From: CAZRIZ01 sp964600285
GTDB taxonomy: Bacteria > Patescibacteriota > Saccharimonadia > Saccharimonadales > Saccharimonadaceae
Direction of reading: 5' to 3'
DNA: 16,010 nucleotides
Assembly (NCBI GenBank): GCA_964600285.1
Contig: CAZRIZ010000020.1
Span: forward strand, 1-16,010
Within the stretch, counting starts at the first letter, position 1; the number at the start of each line of letters is the position of its first letter. The notes under the pieces are model-generated. The model ran no database searches. It worked only from the letters and a program-made list of their open reading frames with translations, and was not told the DNA's origin. Below are positions 1 through 7,009 of the stretch, piece after piece. The position numbers and the translations under genes were made by a program.

Positions 1-1219
1 ACATTATATTATACTTACTTGACCAGTAGCCACTAAAGCCGTAGAATGCCGCGCAGATACCCGCAATGATAAAGAATATCCGCATACCCACGATTGAGTC
101 ACCGTATAACATTAACATCGCCCAGACCATGCAGGCGATAAAGGCAAATATATTCCAAAATAAGTGGCGATACATCAGATAAGCCACCCTGGACCCAGAA
201 CGATCAGCTCTTAAGAACTGTTCTTTTAGAGCAGACATGTCTCTAGTGGTTAGCGCCGAACCAGTCAAAACAATGTTAGCAGCCGAAGCAAGTGGCGTGC
301 GAACAAAGGCCTTAGTCAATTGAGCTACGGCGTTCAAAAGCGAGCTACTCTGGAAAATAATACGACCGTGCCGACGATTTCGATCAAGTAAACGACCAGC
401 TATAAAAGCAACCACGACGGCCACTAGTCCAGCCACCGAACTGGTTATGCCAGTTACAAAATAAGAATTATGATTAGCAAAAACTACAATAACCAGAAAC
501 AGTGGCCAAACCTTGTCGACTGTTGAATCAAAGCCGGGACTAATTTGACAGAGCATTTCTCTCATATAAACTCTAAACGGCAAAGCCTCCAAGTTAAAAC
601 GGTGATGTTTTTTTGCCACACCTTGAGATCGAAAGAGGGGCCAGGCTGACACAATAAATAGTATCGACGCCACCACAATGACAACAATTGGGCTAGCTAA
701 CACCGATAAAGCTCCCCCAATTAACGGAGACAACATGGCCGTGATCTTTTCAAATATTGCCATATAGCCAATCTCCTTACCGGAGTTATTAACACTTTTT
801 ACCTCAGAGAAAATAACATCGTGTGCCACTTGATAAAGAGTTATGGCAACTGATTGCAAAAATCCGCCCAAGGCAACCCACAAATCGTTTGACAAATTAG
901 AGTAAAAAAGAAAAGCCGGCACATAAAGTAAGTTACTAATTAAGACAACCTTCTTGGCTCCAAAACGTGACGTCAGCATGGCCGCCAGTGGCACCATAAT
1001 AACGCAAATTAGGGCTCGGTAAGCTGAGAAAATGGCCAAAAATAGCAGTGAATGACCAGAGTTATACAGATAAATTAAAACAAATGAGGATAAAAGATTT
1101 AGTGCCAACAGCCTTAAGACCTTAGCAACGTAAAGAGCCGAGATTTCACTAAATGTCGCCTTACGCCAAAAATGCCTTGCCCGAAAACGCGAAATAAACT
1201 GCATCAGAAAACCCACCAT
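1..1219 (-). CDS. MFS-type transporter, C-terminus cut by the window edge
   Basis: A continuous minus-strand frame of 406 codons runs from an ATG at 1219 off the left edge without a stop. The translation is a polytopic membrane protein. Hydrophobic helices alternate with short basic loops, and a loop after the second helix (LTSRFGAKKVV) resembles the MFS loop 2-3 signature. A later loop (AGRLLDRNRRHGR) resembles the equivalent motif of the second half. This fits a major facilitator superfamily carrier; the substrate cannot be told. The start is uncertain: ATG1219 has no SD, whereas the in-frame ATG at 1204 has GGTGGG about 9 nt upstream. The gene is divergent from murC across 61 bp. It could instead be a permease-like protein with another role. 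Confidence 0.75.
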   Translation of the reverse strand, partial: MVGFLMQFISRFRARHFWRKATFSEISALYVAKVLRLLALNLLSSFVLIYLYNSGHSLLFLAIFSAYRALICVIMVPLAAMLTSRFGAKKVVLISNLLYVPAFLFYSNLSNDLWVALGGFLQSVAITLYQVAHDVIFSEVKSVNNSGKEIGYMAIFEKITAMLSPLIGGALSVLASPIVVIVVASILFIVSAWPLFRSQGVAKKHHRFNLEALPFRVYMREMLCQISPGFDSTVDKVWPLFLVIVVFANHNSYFVTGITSSVAGLVAVVVAFIAGRLLDRNRRHGRIIFQSSSLLNAVAQLTKAFVRTPLASAANIVLTGSALTTRDMSALKEQFLRADRSGSRVAYLMYRHLFWNIFAFIACMVWAMLMLYGDSIVGMRIFFIIAGICAAFYGFSGYWSSKYNIM

Positions 1220-1265
1220 TATTATCTAATTTAACCATAAAAACCACTATAAAGCCACCTCTTAA

Positions 1266-1274
1266 TGCTATACT
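1266..1274 (+). promoter_or_regulatory. Extended -10 promoter of murC, probably leaderless
   Basis: TGC followed by TATACT (1269-1274) lies 6 nt before the murC ATG at 1281. Transcription would be expected to begin at or next to the A of the ATG. No -35 box of the usual kind is visible at 16-18 bp, which is typical of extended -10 promoters. No SD fits between the box and the start. Confidence 0.6.
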
Positions 1275-1280
1275 AAATCC

Positions 1281-2567
1281 ATGAAACTTTATTTTTCTGG
1301 ACTAGGGGGAAAAGCCATTGCCCCACTAGCTAATCTAGCACTTGATGCCGGCCATCAAGTATTTGGAAGCGATCCTCACATCGACAACGCCATTACAAAC
1401 CTTATTAAGCGTGGCGTTAGGTTTTCGACCGACCAATCAGGCAAGTTCTTAGATGAAATTCACAAGCAGCACCAGCTAGACTGGATTATTCACACCTCTG
1501 CTCTGCCGATAAGCCACCCCGAAACCACTTATGCCAAAGAACACGATATAAAATGTACCAAACGAGACAGCTTTTTATCCGAGTTCATATCTCAGCATAA
1601 ACAAAAACTAATTGCTGTAGCTGGGACGCACGGCAAAACCACCACCACGACCATGCTAATTTGGTTATTCAAAGAGCTTGGCTTGCCTTTAAGCTATCTA
1701 GTCGGCAGTGACTTATCGTTTGATGTTGCTGGTAAATTCAATAAGAAAGCTGAATTCTTTGCCTACGAATGCGACGAGTTTGACCACAACTTCTTGCACT
1801 TCTTTCCCGATTATAGCCTGATTCCCTCTATAACCTACGATCACAAAGAGATTTACCCAACACTGGAAGACTATCGTCAAGCATTTGCCCAATTTATCAA
1901 GCAATCCAAGCAGACCTGGATGTGGGAGAAAGATAATTACACAGAGTTCGCCGATTTAACAAACATCAACTGGCTAAAAGAAGTCGACCCACGCTTCAAG
2001 CGATTTGGCATGCGCAATCGGCAAAACGCCACCATGGCTTTGCAATTAATTAAACAAATCGCCCCAGACCAAGACGAAGCAAAAATCATCGCAGCGCTCG
2101 ATAACGCCCCACTAGCCTCTCGCCGTTTTGAAGAGGTAGCCAAAGGTCTATTCAGTGACTACGGTCATTTACCAGATGAGATACGCGCAGTAATTAATCT
2201 AGCCCAAGAATACGCCTCTGCTAATAATTATCGTGACTTAACAGTAGTGTACCAACCCTACCAGAATATGCGCCAATACCAAATCTATCACGAATATCCA
2301 GATGTTTTTAAGTCGGTCAAGACGCTCTACTGGGCACCGACTAGCTTAATCCGCGAAAAAGCCGAGGACCGCGAAATCTTATCACAGAAATTCCTTACTA
2401 ATGGGGTAGATCAAGCTCAGTTTGTTGAGCTAGATGACGGTTTAGTGGCTAAAATCAACCAAGCCCTAGCTAAAAACGAGCTTGTTCTGTTCATAGCTGG
2501 TGGTGGTGGCGACGAATGGCTAAGAAATCAGCTAGACAAAATCGTCCCTGGTTTGCAGAATAACTAA
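1281..2567 (+). CDS. murC: UDP-N-acetylmuramate--L-alanine ligase (MurC-type Mur ligase)
   Basis: Cytoplasmic ATP-dependent ligase that adds L-alanine to UDP-MurNAc, the first peptide step of peptidoglycan synthesis. The 428-aa protein shows the MurC order: an N-terminal glycine-rich nucleotide-binding start (YFSGLGGKAIAPLA, residues 4-17), the Mur ATP P-loop GTHGKTTTTT (115-124), a metal-binding central motif ECDEFDHNF (163-171), RRFE (281-284) and DYGHLPDE (293-300) in the C-terminal domain. MurC normally has DYGHHP and a HNxxNA motif; here the second His is Leu and the latter reads RNRQNA (245-250), so two family motifs are relaxed. Mpl is the main alternative, but the DYGH motif favours MurC. 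Length is near the usual 430-490 aa. No SD is seen; the promoter implies leaderless translation. Its stop overlaps the stop of the convergent gene. Confidence 0.82.
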   Translation: MKLYFSGLGGKAIAPLANLALDAGHQVFGSDPHIDNAITNLIKRGVRFSTDQSGKFLDEIHKQHQLDWIIHTSALPISHPETTYAKEHDIKCTKRDSFLSEFISQHKQKLIAVAGTHGKTTTTTMLIWLFKELGLPLSYLVGSDLSFDVAGKFNKKAEFFAYECDEFDHNFLHFFPDYSLIPSITYDHKEIYPTLEDYRQAFAQFIKQSKQTWMWEKDNYTEFADLTNINWLKEVDPRFKRFGMRNRQNATMALQLIKQIAPDQDEAKIIAALDNAPLASRRFEEVAKGLFSDYGHLPDEIRAVINLAQEYASANNYRDLTVVYQPYQNMRQYQIYHEYPDVFKSVKTLYWAPTSLIREKAEDREILSQKFLTNGVDQAQFVELDDGLVAKINQALAKNELVLFIAGGGGDEWLRNQLDKIVPGLQNN

Positions 2568-2962
2568 TTTACATTTATTAAATTATCGTCCAACAGCGGT
2601 TCTGGCGCAAACGGCGTCGATGAGCCTACTCTATTACGATAATAATCTAGTGCGTCAATCACTTCATGAATAAATCCCTGACCAACTTCACCGGTTGAAC
2701 TTAAGATTGGCTCCTCTTTTGAAGCGCTAACCTCGTCACGGACTTTTTGAAAACCCGGGCGACTCAAGTCTAAGGAAGCGGCATCAGATACTAAATAGAC
2801 CTTATAGCTAACCAAACCCAAACCAGTAGCAAAGATAATCGCTATAACTAGAAATAAATAAAATCGATTAAACGGCCATTTAATTCGGCGCATCAAATCA
2901 TCAACCGATGGTCGCTTTTTCTTTTCTTGGACACCGTTATCGCTTTTACTGCTGCTTTGCAT
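2564..2962 (-). CDS. Unknown single-pass membrane protein (132 aa)
   Basis: I do not recognise this protein. It has a hydrophilic, lysine-rich N-terminus (residues 1-33), one clear membrane helix at about 34-54 (YLFLVIAIIFATGLGLVSYKV) and an acidic extracytoplasmic tail of about 75 residues with no cysteine. The N-in, C-out orientation is inferred from the positive residues before the helix. Its ATG lies inside the end of the upstream gene (17-bp overlap), with AAGG 7 nt before it, so the two are probably co-transcribed and translationally coupled. The TAG stop overlaps the TAA of the convergent murC. The partnership with the exported coiled-coil protein suggests a small envelope-associated pair such as a pilus or secretion accessory, but this is speculation. 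Confidence 0.6.
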   Translation of the reverse strand: MQSSSKSDNGVQEKKKRPSVDDLMRRIKWPFNRFYLFLVIAIIFATGLGLVSYKVYLVSDAASLDLSRPGFQKVRDEVSASKEEPILSSTGEVGQGFIHEVIDALDYYRNRVGSSTPFAPEPLLDDNLINVN

Positions 2963-3458
2963 CCACTAACCTTGCCACTTCGGCTTGATAATTAAGAACT
3001 TGCTCATCCATATCCACTAAATCATTCTCAAGTTGACCTCGCTTGGAGCGAATCGACTCAAGTTTTTGGTAAAATTCGTCTGGTCGATTAATGCAGTCCA
3101 TATTGATTAGCTCGTCAACACCATTCTTGTAGCTCTGGTAATTAGTGCGAAATTTAATCAAGTTATTATTAAAGTCAGAAGTTAACGTCACCAGACGACT
3201 AGCATCATAAAGATTGGCCACCAACCTAGTGTTGGCCGGTGTCATAACATTTTTTATCAATGATTCGTAGGCTTGACCGTAATTGACCCGAGTCAGGCTA
3301 TCATTGACCCTAACTTGTTGCAAGCGAACTTTAATACTAGAACAGTTGACCACAATATTTTGCATCAGAGTTTCATGCGTATCTGCAAACGTAGTGCGTG
3401 GCGTTAAGACAGTCAAAGTCAACAACAAAAAACCATACGCAAAATATCTAAATTTCAT
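2946..3458 (-). CDS. Unknown exported coiled-coil protein (170 aa)
   Basis: First gene of a two-gene operon. The N-terminus is a typical signal peptide: MKFR, a hydrophobic core at 5-19, and a likely cleavage after TFA at residue 25. The mature part is largely alpha-helical, with a heptad-like, charged C-terminal segment (about 127-170). It has exactly two cysteines, C39 and C122, which could form a disulfide once exported. No enzyme motif is visible and I cannot name a family. The start is supported by an extended -10 box 6 nt upstream, implying a leaderless mRNA. The downstream membrane protein overlaps its last 17 bases. Confidence 0.6.
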   Translation of the reverse strand: MKFRYFAYGFLLLTLTVLTPRTTFADTHETLMQNIVVNCSSIKVRLQQVRVNDSLTRVNYGQAYESLIKNVMTPANTRLVANLYDASRLVTLTSDFNNNLIKFRTNYQSYKNGVDELINMDCINRPDEFYQKLESIRSKRGQLENDLVDMDEQVLNYQAEVARLVDAKQQ

Positions 3459-3464
3459 AACCTA

Positions 3465-3473
3465 ATTTTATCA
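3465..3473 (-). promoter_or_regulatory. Extended -10 promoter of the 170-aa exported protein gene, probably leaderless
   Basis: On the minus strand TGA-TAAAAT ends 6 nt before the ATG at 3458. The spacing equals that of the murC promoter, placing the transcription start at the initiation codon. There is no SD. Confidence 0.55.
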
Positions 3474-3485
3474 TATATGTCGGGG

Positions 3486-4811
3486 CTACGGAGCTAAACG
3501 ATTAATATCACGTGGGAACAGACAAGCTTCTTTTACGTTCGCTAAACCAATGGTTTTTTGGACCAAGCGATCGATGCCAAACCCGCAACCACCATGTGGC
3601 GGAAGTCCAAACTGAAAGGCCTGAAGGTAATATTTGAACCCAGGAGACTTGATATCCATGCCCTTTTCTGTCATCTGCTGAATCATTTTTTGATAATTTT
3701 CCTCACGCAATGGGCAAGTAGCCAGCTCTTGACCACGATAAAGCAAATCCGCCCAGTAAGCCGTATTCTCGGCATCGTTTAATTTATGGTAAAACTTACC
3801 AGCTGATTTCGGAAAGTCCTTGGCAAATACTAAGTCGGATCCGAGCTTCTTACGAGCATAATCGCCGATAAAACGCTCTTCATCGGGTGCTAAATCCTTT
3901 TCATCACGAAAATCTGTTCCAGTTTCCTTAAAGTAAAGCTCATGAATCTCAGCCACTGAGAAACGTGGTATCTCTGACGCCGAGGCAGGTAGTTTTAATT
4001 CTGGCGCATTTAGGCTTTTCAGATCACTGCCGTGCTTGTCGTAGACTTGGCGCAGAGTGAACATCGTCATCTCGCCAACTGTATTTAAGACCTCGTCATG
4101 GTCCTTAACAAACCCCATTTCAATATCAAGCATAGTCACCTCCGCCAAATGCCTAGAAGTAGCCGACAACTCAGCTCGATAAGCATGATTGATTTCAAAA
4201 ACTCGCTCAAAAGCTCCTACCAAAATTTGTTTATAAAACTGCGGACTTTGAGCCAGAGTAGCTTCTTTACCGTAATAGTCTAGCTTGAAAACCTCAGCAC
4301 CACCTTCAGTAGCCCCAGCTAAAAGTTTGGGTGTATCAATCTCAACAAATTCATTTTCAACCAAAAACTGGCGTAGCGACTGCACCAAACAAGCCCGAAT
4401 CTTAAAAATCTTTTGCTCGTTTACGTTGCGAACATTCAGGACTCTAAACTCGAACAAGTTCTCTAAATTCTCCGATTTGTGAGGAACTGGTTTATCAACC
4501 TCAATCGGTGGTTCGTCGGTCACGGGGACGATCACTTCAACTTCAACATTATGTAACTCTGCACCACCAGGGGCGCGCTCATCACGAATAACATCACCAG
4601 TCAAGACCAACACAGTCCCAAGTTGCATACCACGGAGCTTCTCTATTTCAGCTTTATCCTCAATTAAACTTTGCGCAATACCGCTACGGTCACGCAATGT
4701 AATAAAATTAAGCCCCCCTAGCAAACGCTTTTTGTGCAACCAGCCCATAATCGACACTCGACGGTCAACATGATTGGCCAGTTCTCTAATCAGAGTTCTG
4801 TCCTTGTCCAT
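3486..4811 (-). CDS. aspS: Aspartyl-tRNA synthetase, archaeal/short type, possibly non-discriminating
   Basis: Class II synthetase that charges tRNA-Asp. The 441-aa protein is much shorter than the standard bacterial AspRS (about 590 aa) and lacks its GAD insertion, matching the archaeal/eukaryal type (AspRS2). It contains an N-terminal OB-fold anticodon-binding domain (GWLHKKRLLGG, then FITLRDRSG). The catalytic domain has a motif 1 region at EFVEIDTPKL, ATEGGAEVF and AQSPQFYKQ substrate loops, motif 2 around FEINHAYRAELSATSRH and motif 3 GGCGFGIDRL. His26 sits where discriminating archaeal enzymes carry Trp, which suggests it may also charge tRNA-Asn and depend on GatCAB. I chose ATG4811 over an upstream in-frame ATG at 4859, because an AAGGA SD lies 6 nt before it and the upstream extension overlaps the previous gene and the promoter. 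Confidence 0.92.
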   Translation of the reverse strand: MDKDRTLIRELANHVDRRVSIMGWLHKKRLLGGLNFITLRDRSGIAQSLIEDKAEIEKLRGMQLGTVLVLTGDVIRDERAPGGAELHNVEVEVIVPVTDEPPIEVDKPVPHKSENLENLFEFRVLNVRNVNEQKIFKIRACLVQSLRQFLVENEFVEIDTPKLLAGATEGGAEVFKLDYYGKEATLAQSPQFYKQILVGAFERVFEINHAYRAELSATSRHLAEVTMLDIEMGFVKDHDEVLNTVGEMTMFTLRQVYDKHGSDLKSLNAPELKLPASASEIPRFSVAEIHELYFKETGTDFRDEKDLAPDEERFIGDYARKKLGSDLVFAKDFPKSAGKFYHKLNDAENTAYWADLLYRGQELATCPLREENYQKMIQQMTEKGMDIKSPGFKYYLQAFQFGLPPHGGCGFGIDRLVQKTIGLANVKEACLFPRDINRLAP

Positions 4812-4839
4812 AGTATTTCCTTGTTTTGTTACTAGATAT

Positions 4840-4848
4840 ATTCTATCA
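4840..4848 (-). promoter_or_regulatory. Extended -10 promoter of aspS, using the preceding gene's stop codon
   Basis: TGA-TAGAAT reads on the minus strand about 28 nt upstream of the aspS ATG. The TGA at 4846-4848 is also the stop codon of the CNNM-like gene. The predicted start near 4833 leaves a leader of roughly 22 nt that carries the AAGGA SD. Confidence 0.45.
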
Positions 4849-5927
4849 CAGTTTATCACCGATTAAGCTAGCAACAACATCGTTTAACTTAACCAGTCCA
4901 ACTATCTTACCTCGATTTGTAACCAACGCGACAAAAGCCTGCTCCAACATCAGCTGACGCAGTGCACCCATTAGACTATCGCTGGCTTTAAGTTCAATAA
5001 AATCTTTGTCGCATAGCTCTTGAGCGGTTTTACTCTTTTTGTCGTCAAGAGAAATTAAGTCATTTAAGTGCAGTATACCAACGATATTATCGGATGAATT
5101 AAATACTGGAAAATGGTCAAAACCAGTTCGATGTAAATCATCAAGCGCCAACGGACCAATTAAGTCATCACTAGCCAGGTTGATAACTTCATCAATCGGT
5201 GTCATAACTTTCTCCACTATCATATCGTTAAAATTAAGCGCCGAAACCAGTAGCCGCTTTTGGCTATCGTCTACTACCGATGGCGAATTGTCAATCAGGA
5301 ACATCAACTCACTCATTGATTCGACTCTGCCGAACCCTACGCTATCAATATTTTTTAGTGACAAGAAAGTTGTTACACCAGACACAGGTCGGAAAAACTG
5401 ATAGATTTTTAGAAGTGTTTTTTCGATTTTTGCATAAAGTTTTTGCGACAAGTTCCGAATTGGCCTGATTCGCGCCAGGACATTAGNNNNNNNNNNNNNN
5501 NNNNNNNNNNNNNNNNNNNNNNNNNNNNNNNNNNNNNNNNNNNNNNNNNNNNNNNNNNNNNNNNNNNNNNNNNNNNNNNNNNNNNNGCATAAAGTTTTTG
5601 CGACAAGTTCCGAATTGGCCTGATTCGCGCCAGGACATTAGCCACAGCTACGCCAACAACTACCAACCCCAGCGATTTCCAGCCACCTAAAATTTGTTCC
5701 AGGGCCGCAAATAGACCAACGCTGAGAAACACAGCAGTCAACATCTGCCAACTTAGGATTGTTGACTTAGCCGACAACCTCTCTAGGTCCAGCCTTGCCC
5801 GAACTGACTTGGGTTGGTTTTGTTTTTGCTTGAGTTGCCAAGCTGAATAATTGGTTTTGATACCATCCCACGCTAGTAGTAGCGTCATTATCGCAATTAA
5901 TGCCACCGCTAGCAGATACCACCACAT
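4846..5927 (-). CDS. CNNM/CorC (HlyC)-like membrane protein with CBS pair, interrupted by an assembly gap
   Basis: As given, the gene is broken by 100 N. Removing one copy of the 55-bp repeat and the N run (155 nt) rejoins the two halves in one frame as a protein of about 308 aa. Residues 1-105 hold about three hydrophobic helices (1-20, 59-80, 84-101). Then comes a short linker and a CBS-domain pair beginning near MTPIDEVINLASDD, with FDHFPVFNSSDNIVGILHL typical of CorC/HlyC proteins. These proteins are linked to Mg2+/divalent cation transport or tolerance and sense adenine nucleotides through CBS domains. The membrane part is shorter than a full DUF21 domain, and the protein ends after CBS2, without the CorC_HlyC C-terminal domain. 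The ATG at 5927 follows an extended -10 box by 6 nt. The stop TGA overlaps the aspS promoter. Confidence 0.75.
5432..5486. repeat. 55-bp overlap, copy 1, left of the assembly gap
   Basis: These 55 bases are identical to 5587-5641 and abut the N run directly. They encode the same residues of the CNNM-like protein (RIRPIRNLSQKLY region). I read them as the same piece of genome present at two contig ends, not a biological repeat. Confidence 0.9.
5487..5586. other. Assembly gap of exactly 100 N
   Basis: A run of 100 N, a common placeholder for a gap of unknown length. The flanks are identical over 55 bp, so the true gap is probably negative (contigs overlap). The reading frame across the gap as written gives a wrong C-terminus; collapsing the overlap restores a full CBS protein. 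Confidence 0.97.
5587..5641. repeat. 55-bp overlap, copy 2, right of the assembly gap
   Basis: Identical to 5432-5486 and directly adjacent to the N run. Its frame continues the N-terminal half of the CNNM-like protein. The same sequence in the left copy continues the C-terminal half. Confidence 0.9.
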
Positions 5928-5933
5928 AGCTCT

Positions 5934-5942
5934 AGTTTAACA
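5934..5942 (-). promoter_or_regulatory. Extended -10 promoter of the CNNM-like gene, probably leaderless
   Basis: On the minus strand TGT-TAAACT is followed by 6 nt and the ATG at 5927. It is back to back with the promoter of the dsbA-like gene, in a 73-bp divergent intergenic region. Confidence 0.5.
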
Positions 5943-5947
5943 TGAGC

Positions 5948-5976
5948 TTGAAACTAGGACAATTTTTTATTAGAAT
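5948..5976 (+). promoter_or_regulatory. Promoter of the dsbA-like gene
   Basis: TTGAAA (5948-5953), a 17-bp spacer and TAGAAT (5971-5976) form a sigma70-like promoter. The predicted start is near 5983. The short leader contains TGAGGT, an SD about 5 nt before the ATG at 6001. Confidence 0.65.
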
Positions 5977-6000
5977 TAGAGGACAAGAATTGAGGTAAGA

Positions 6001-6681
6001 ATGAATAAAAAATGGATTATTTTTGGATTGCTCATTGTCGGATTGTTTGGAGTCCTCGCTTTAACTCAGCCAAAGACCTCCGATTTAGATATTTCTGACA
6101 TCAACAAAGATGTTATCACAACCGCAAATGATAAAAATGGCCAAATTGGCGATCATTTCTTAGGATCAGAATCGCCTAAAGCAACCGTCATAGTATACGG
6201 TGACTACCAATGCTCAGCCTGTGCTTCACATAACCGCAAACTACTCGACCTAGTAACCAAATACCCTGAAAACCTAGCTGTAGTATTTCGCCATCACCCT
6301 ATTTCAGGACACACTAGTGCCAAAGCGGCCGCTGCGGTAGCTGAGGCAGCCGGAAAACAAGGTAAGTTCTGGGAAATGCACAATCTACTATTCCAGAATT
6401 ACATGGTCTGGAGTGCTGACGCCAATACTCGTGGTGAGCTATTCTCATCTTATGCTAAACAAATAGGCCTAGACGAAACCAAGTTTAACAACGATATCGA
6501 AGATGAATCTGTAAAACAAAAAATTGCTTTTGATACCGCACTTGGCAAAGCTCACGACTTGCGCGAAACCCCAACCGTAGTCTTAAACGGACAAAAGTTA
6601 GCAGTTGAAGACTGGTCAGATGACGAAAAGTTATATAAGCTAATCGAAGACAATCTTGCACCTGGCGACGCCAAACAGTAA
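6001..6681 (+). CDS. DsbA-like membrane-anchored thiol-disulfide oxidoreductase
   Basis: Thioredoxin-fold protein of the DSBA family, expected to form or shuffle disulfides in exported proteins outside the cytoplasmic membrane. The 226-aa protein starts with a signal-anchor helix (about 5-21), then a linker. The thioredoxin core has the active site C71-S-A-C74 in YGDYQCSACASH, an inserted helical region (about 105-185), and the cis-proline loop ETPTVVLNG with Pro191. The layout matches bacterial BdbD/DsbA-type enzymes and Saccharibacteria-like thioredoxin-domain proteins. An SD (GAGGT) and a sigma70-like promoter support the start; a strong hairpin terminator follows. It is monocistronic. Several exported proteins in this window have even cysteine counts and are plausible clients. 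No VKOR or DsbB partner is visible nearby. Confidence 0.85.
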   Translation: MNKKWIIFGLLIVGLFGVLALTQPKTSDLDISDINKDVITTANDKNGQIGDHFLGSESPKATVIVYGDYQCSACASHNRKLLDLVTKYPENLAVVFRHHPISGHTSAKAAAAVAEAAGKQGKFWEMHNLLFQNYMVWSADANTRGELFSSYAKQIGLDETKFNNDIEDESVKQKIAFDTALGKAHDLRETPTVVLNGQKLAVEDWSDDEKLYKLIEDNLAPGDAKQ

Positions 6682-6695
6682 CATCGCTACAAAAT

Positions 6696-6729
6696 TTAAA
6701 ATAACCTCGGTGCCTTGAGGTTATTTTAA
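6696..6729. terminator. Bidirectional Rho-independent terminator
   Basis: A perfect 13-bp inverted repeat (TTAAAATAACCTC / GAGGTTATTTTAA) with an 8-nt loop starts 14 nt after the dsbA-like stop. T-rich sequence follows on the plus strand, and TTTTAAATTTT is read on the minus strand, so it could stop transcripts from both sides. Confidence 0.8.
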
Positions 6730-7009
6730 TTTTATTTTCTAGTTTATGCTTTTTGCTGATATTAAATCTGCAAAAATTGTTGCCAAGTGGCAGGCACCAC
6801 ATCTACTGCGATCTTTTTGCGCCTAGACGGAGCAAATTCGATTGCTATTGACATGGAATTCTCCATTATAACTTTCACGCCTCTTTTGTTCGACCCTAGT
6901 CACTTTCAAAAGACGTAATAGAGAGTTTAGCAAATAACGATTTTTCGAGCAAGCTTTAGCGCTACAACAGTGGACAAAAAACTTAAAACTGTGTAAAAGC
7001 TGTCAATAA
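6730..7009. other. Intergenic stretch of about 280 bp, mostly without assigned function
   Basis: Between the dsbA-like terminator and the arcC stop I see no recognised RNA or long gene. On the minus strand there is a TGC-TAAACT box near 6925 and a TATAAT near 6866-6871, then a possible 30-residue ORF that runs towards the bidirectional terminator. A small RNA or micro-protein gene is therefore possible. No clear terminator hairpin follows arcC. Confidence 0.4.
6762..6854 (-). CDS. Possible micro-protein of 30 aa
   Basis: A short minus-strand ORF begins at ATG6854 with GGAG placed 6 nt upstream and ends in TAA at 6762. It is basic in the middle (APSRRKKIAV) and ends VPATWQQFLQI. The second half loosely recalls the start of small DNA-binding antitoxin-type folds, but it is far too short to assign. 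An in-frame ATG at 6866 would give 34 aa. A TATAAT box lies just upstream, and the bidirectional hairpin terminator lies downstream. The ordered promoter, SD, ORF and terminator is why I list it; coincidence remains quite possible. Confidence 0.25.
   Translation of the reverse strand: MSIAIEFAPSRRKKIAVDVVPATWQQFLQI

Noticed and set aside
4812..4859. A longer AspRS starting at 4859
   Set aside because: It would overlap the upstream stop and the extended -10 promoter; the ATG at 4811 has an AAGGA SD and the usual N-terminus.
5409..5580. A C-terminal extension of the CNNM-like protein reading through the N run
   Set aside because: It is a wrong-frame translation of the duplicated 55-mer beyond the gap; collapsing the overlap gives the CBS domains instead.
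5432..5641. The 55-bp pair as a real direct repeat or attachment site
   Set aside because: Both copies abut an N gap, encode the same residues and restore a reading frame when merged, so contig overlap is the simpler explanation.
6860..7009. A tRNA or tmRNA fragment (minus-strand GGGTCGAAC resembles a T-arm)
   Set aside because: No acceptor, D-arm or anticodon arm can be folded around it, and no CCA end or tag-peptide ORF is seen.
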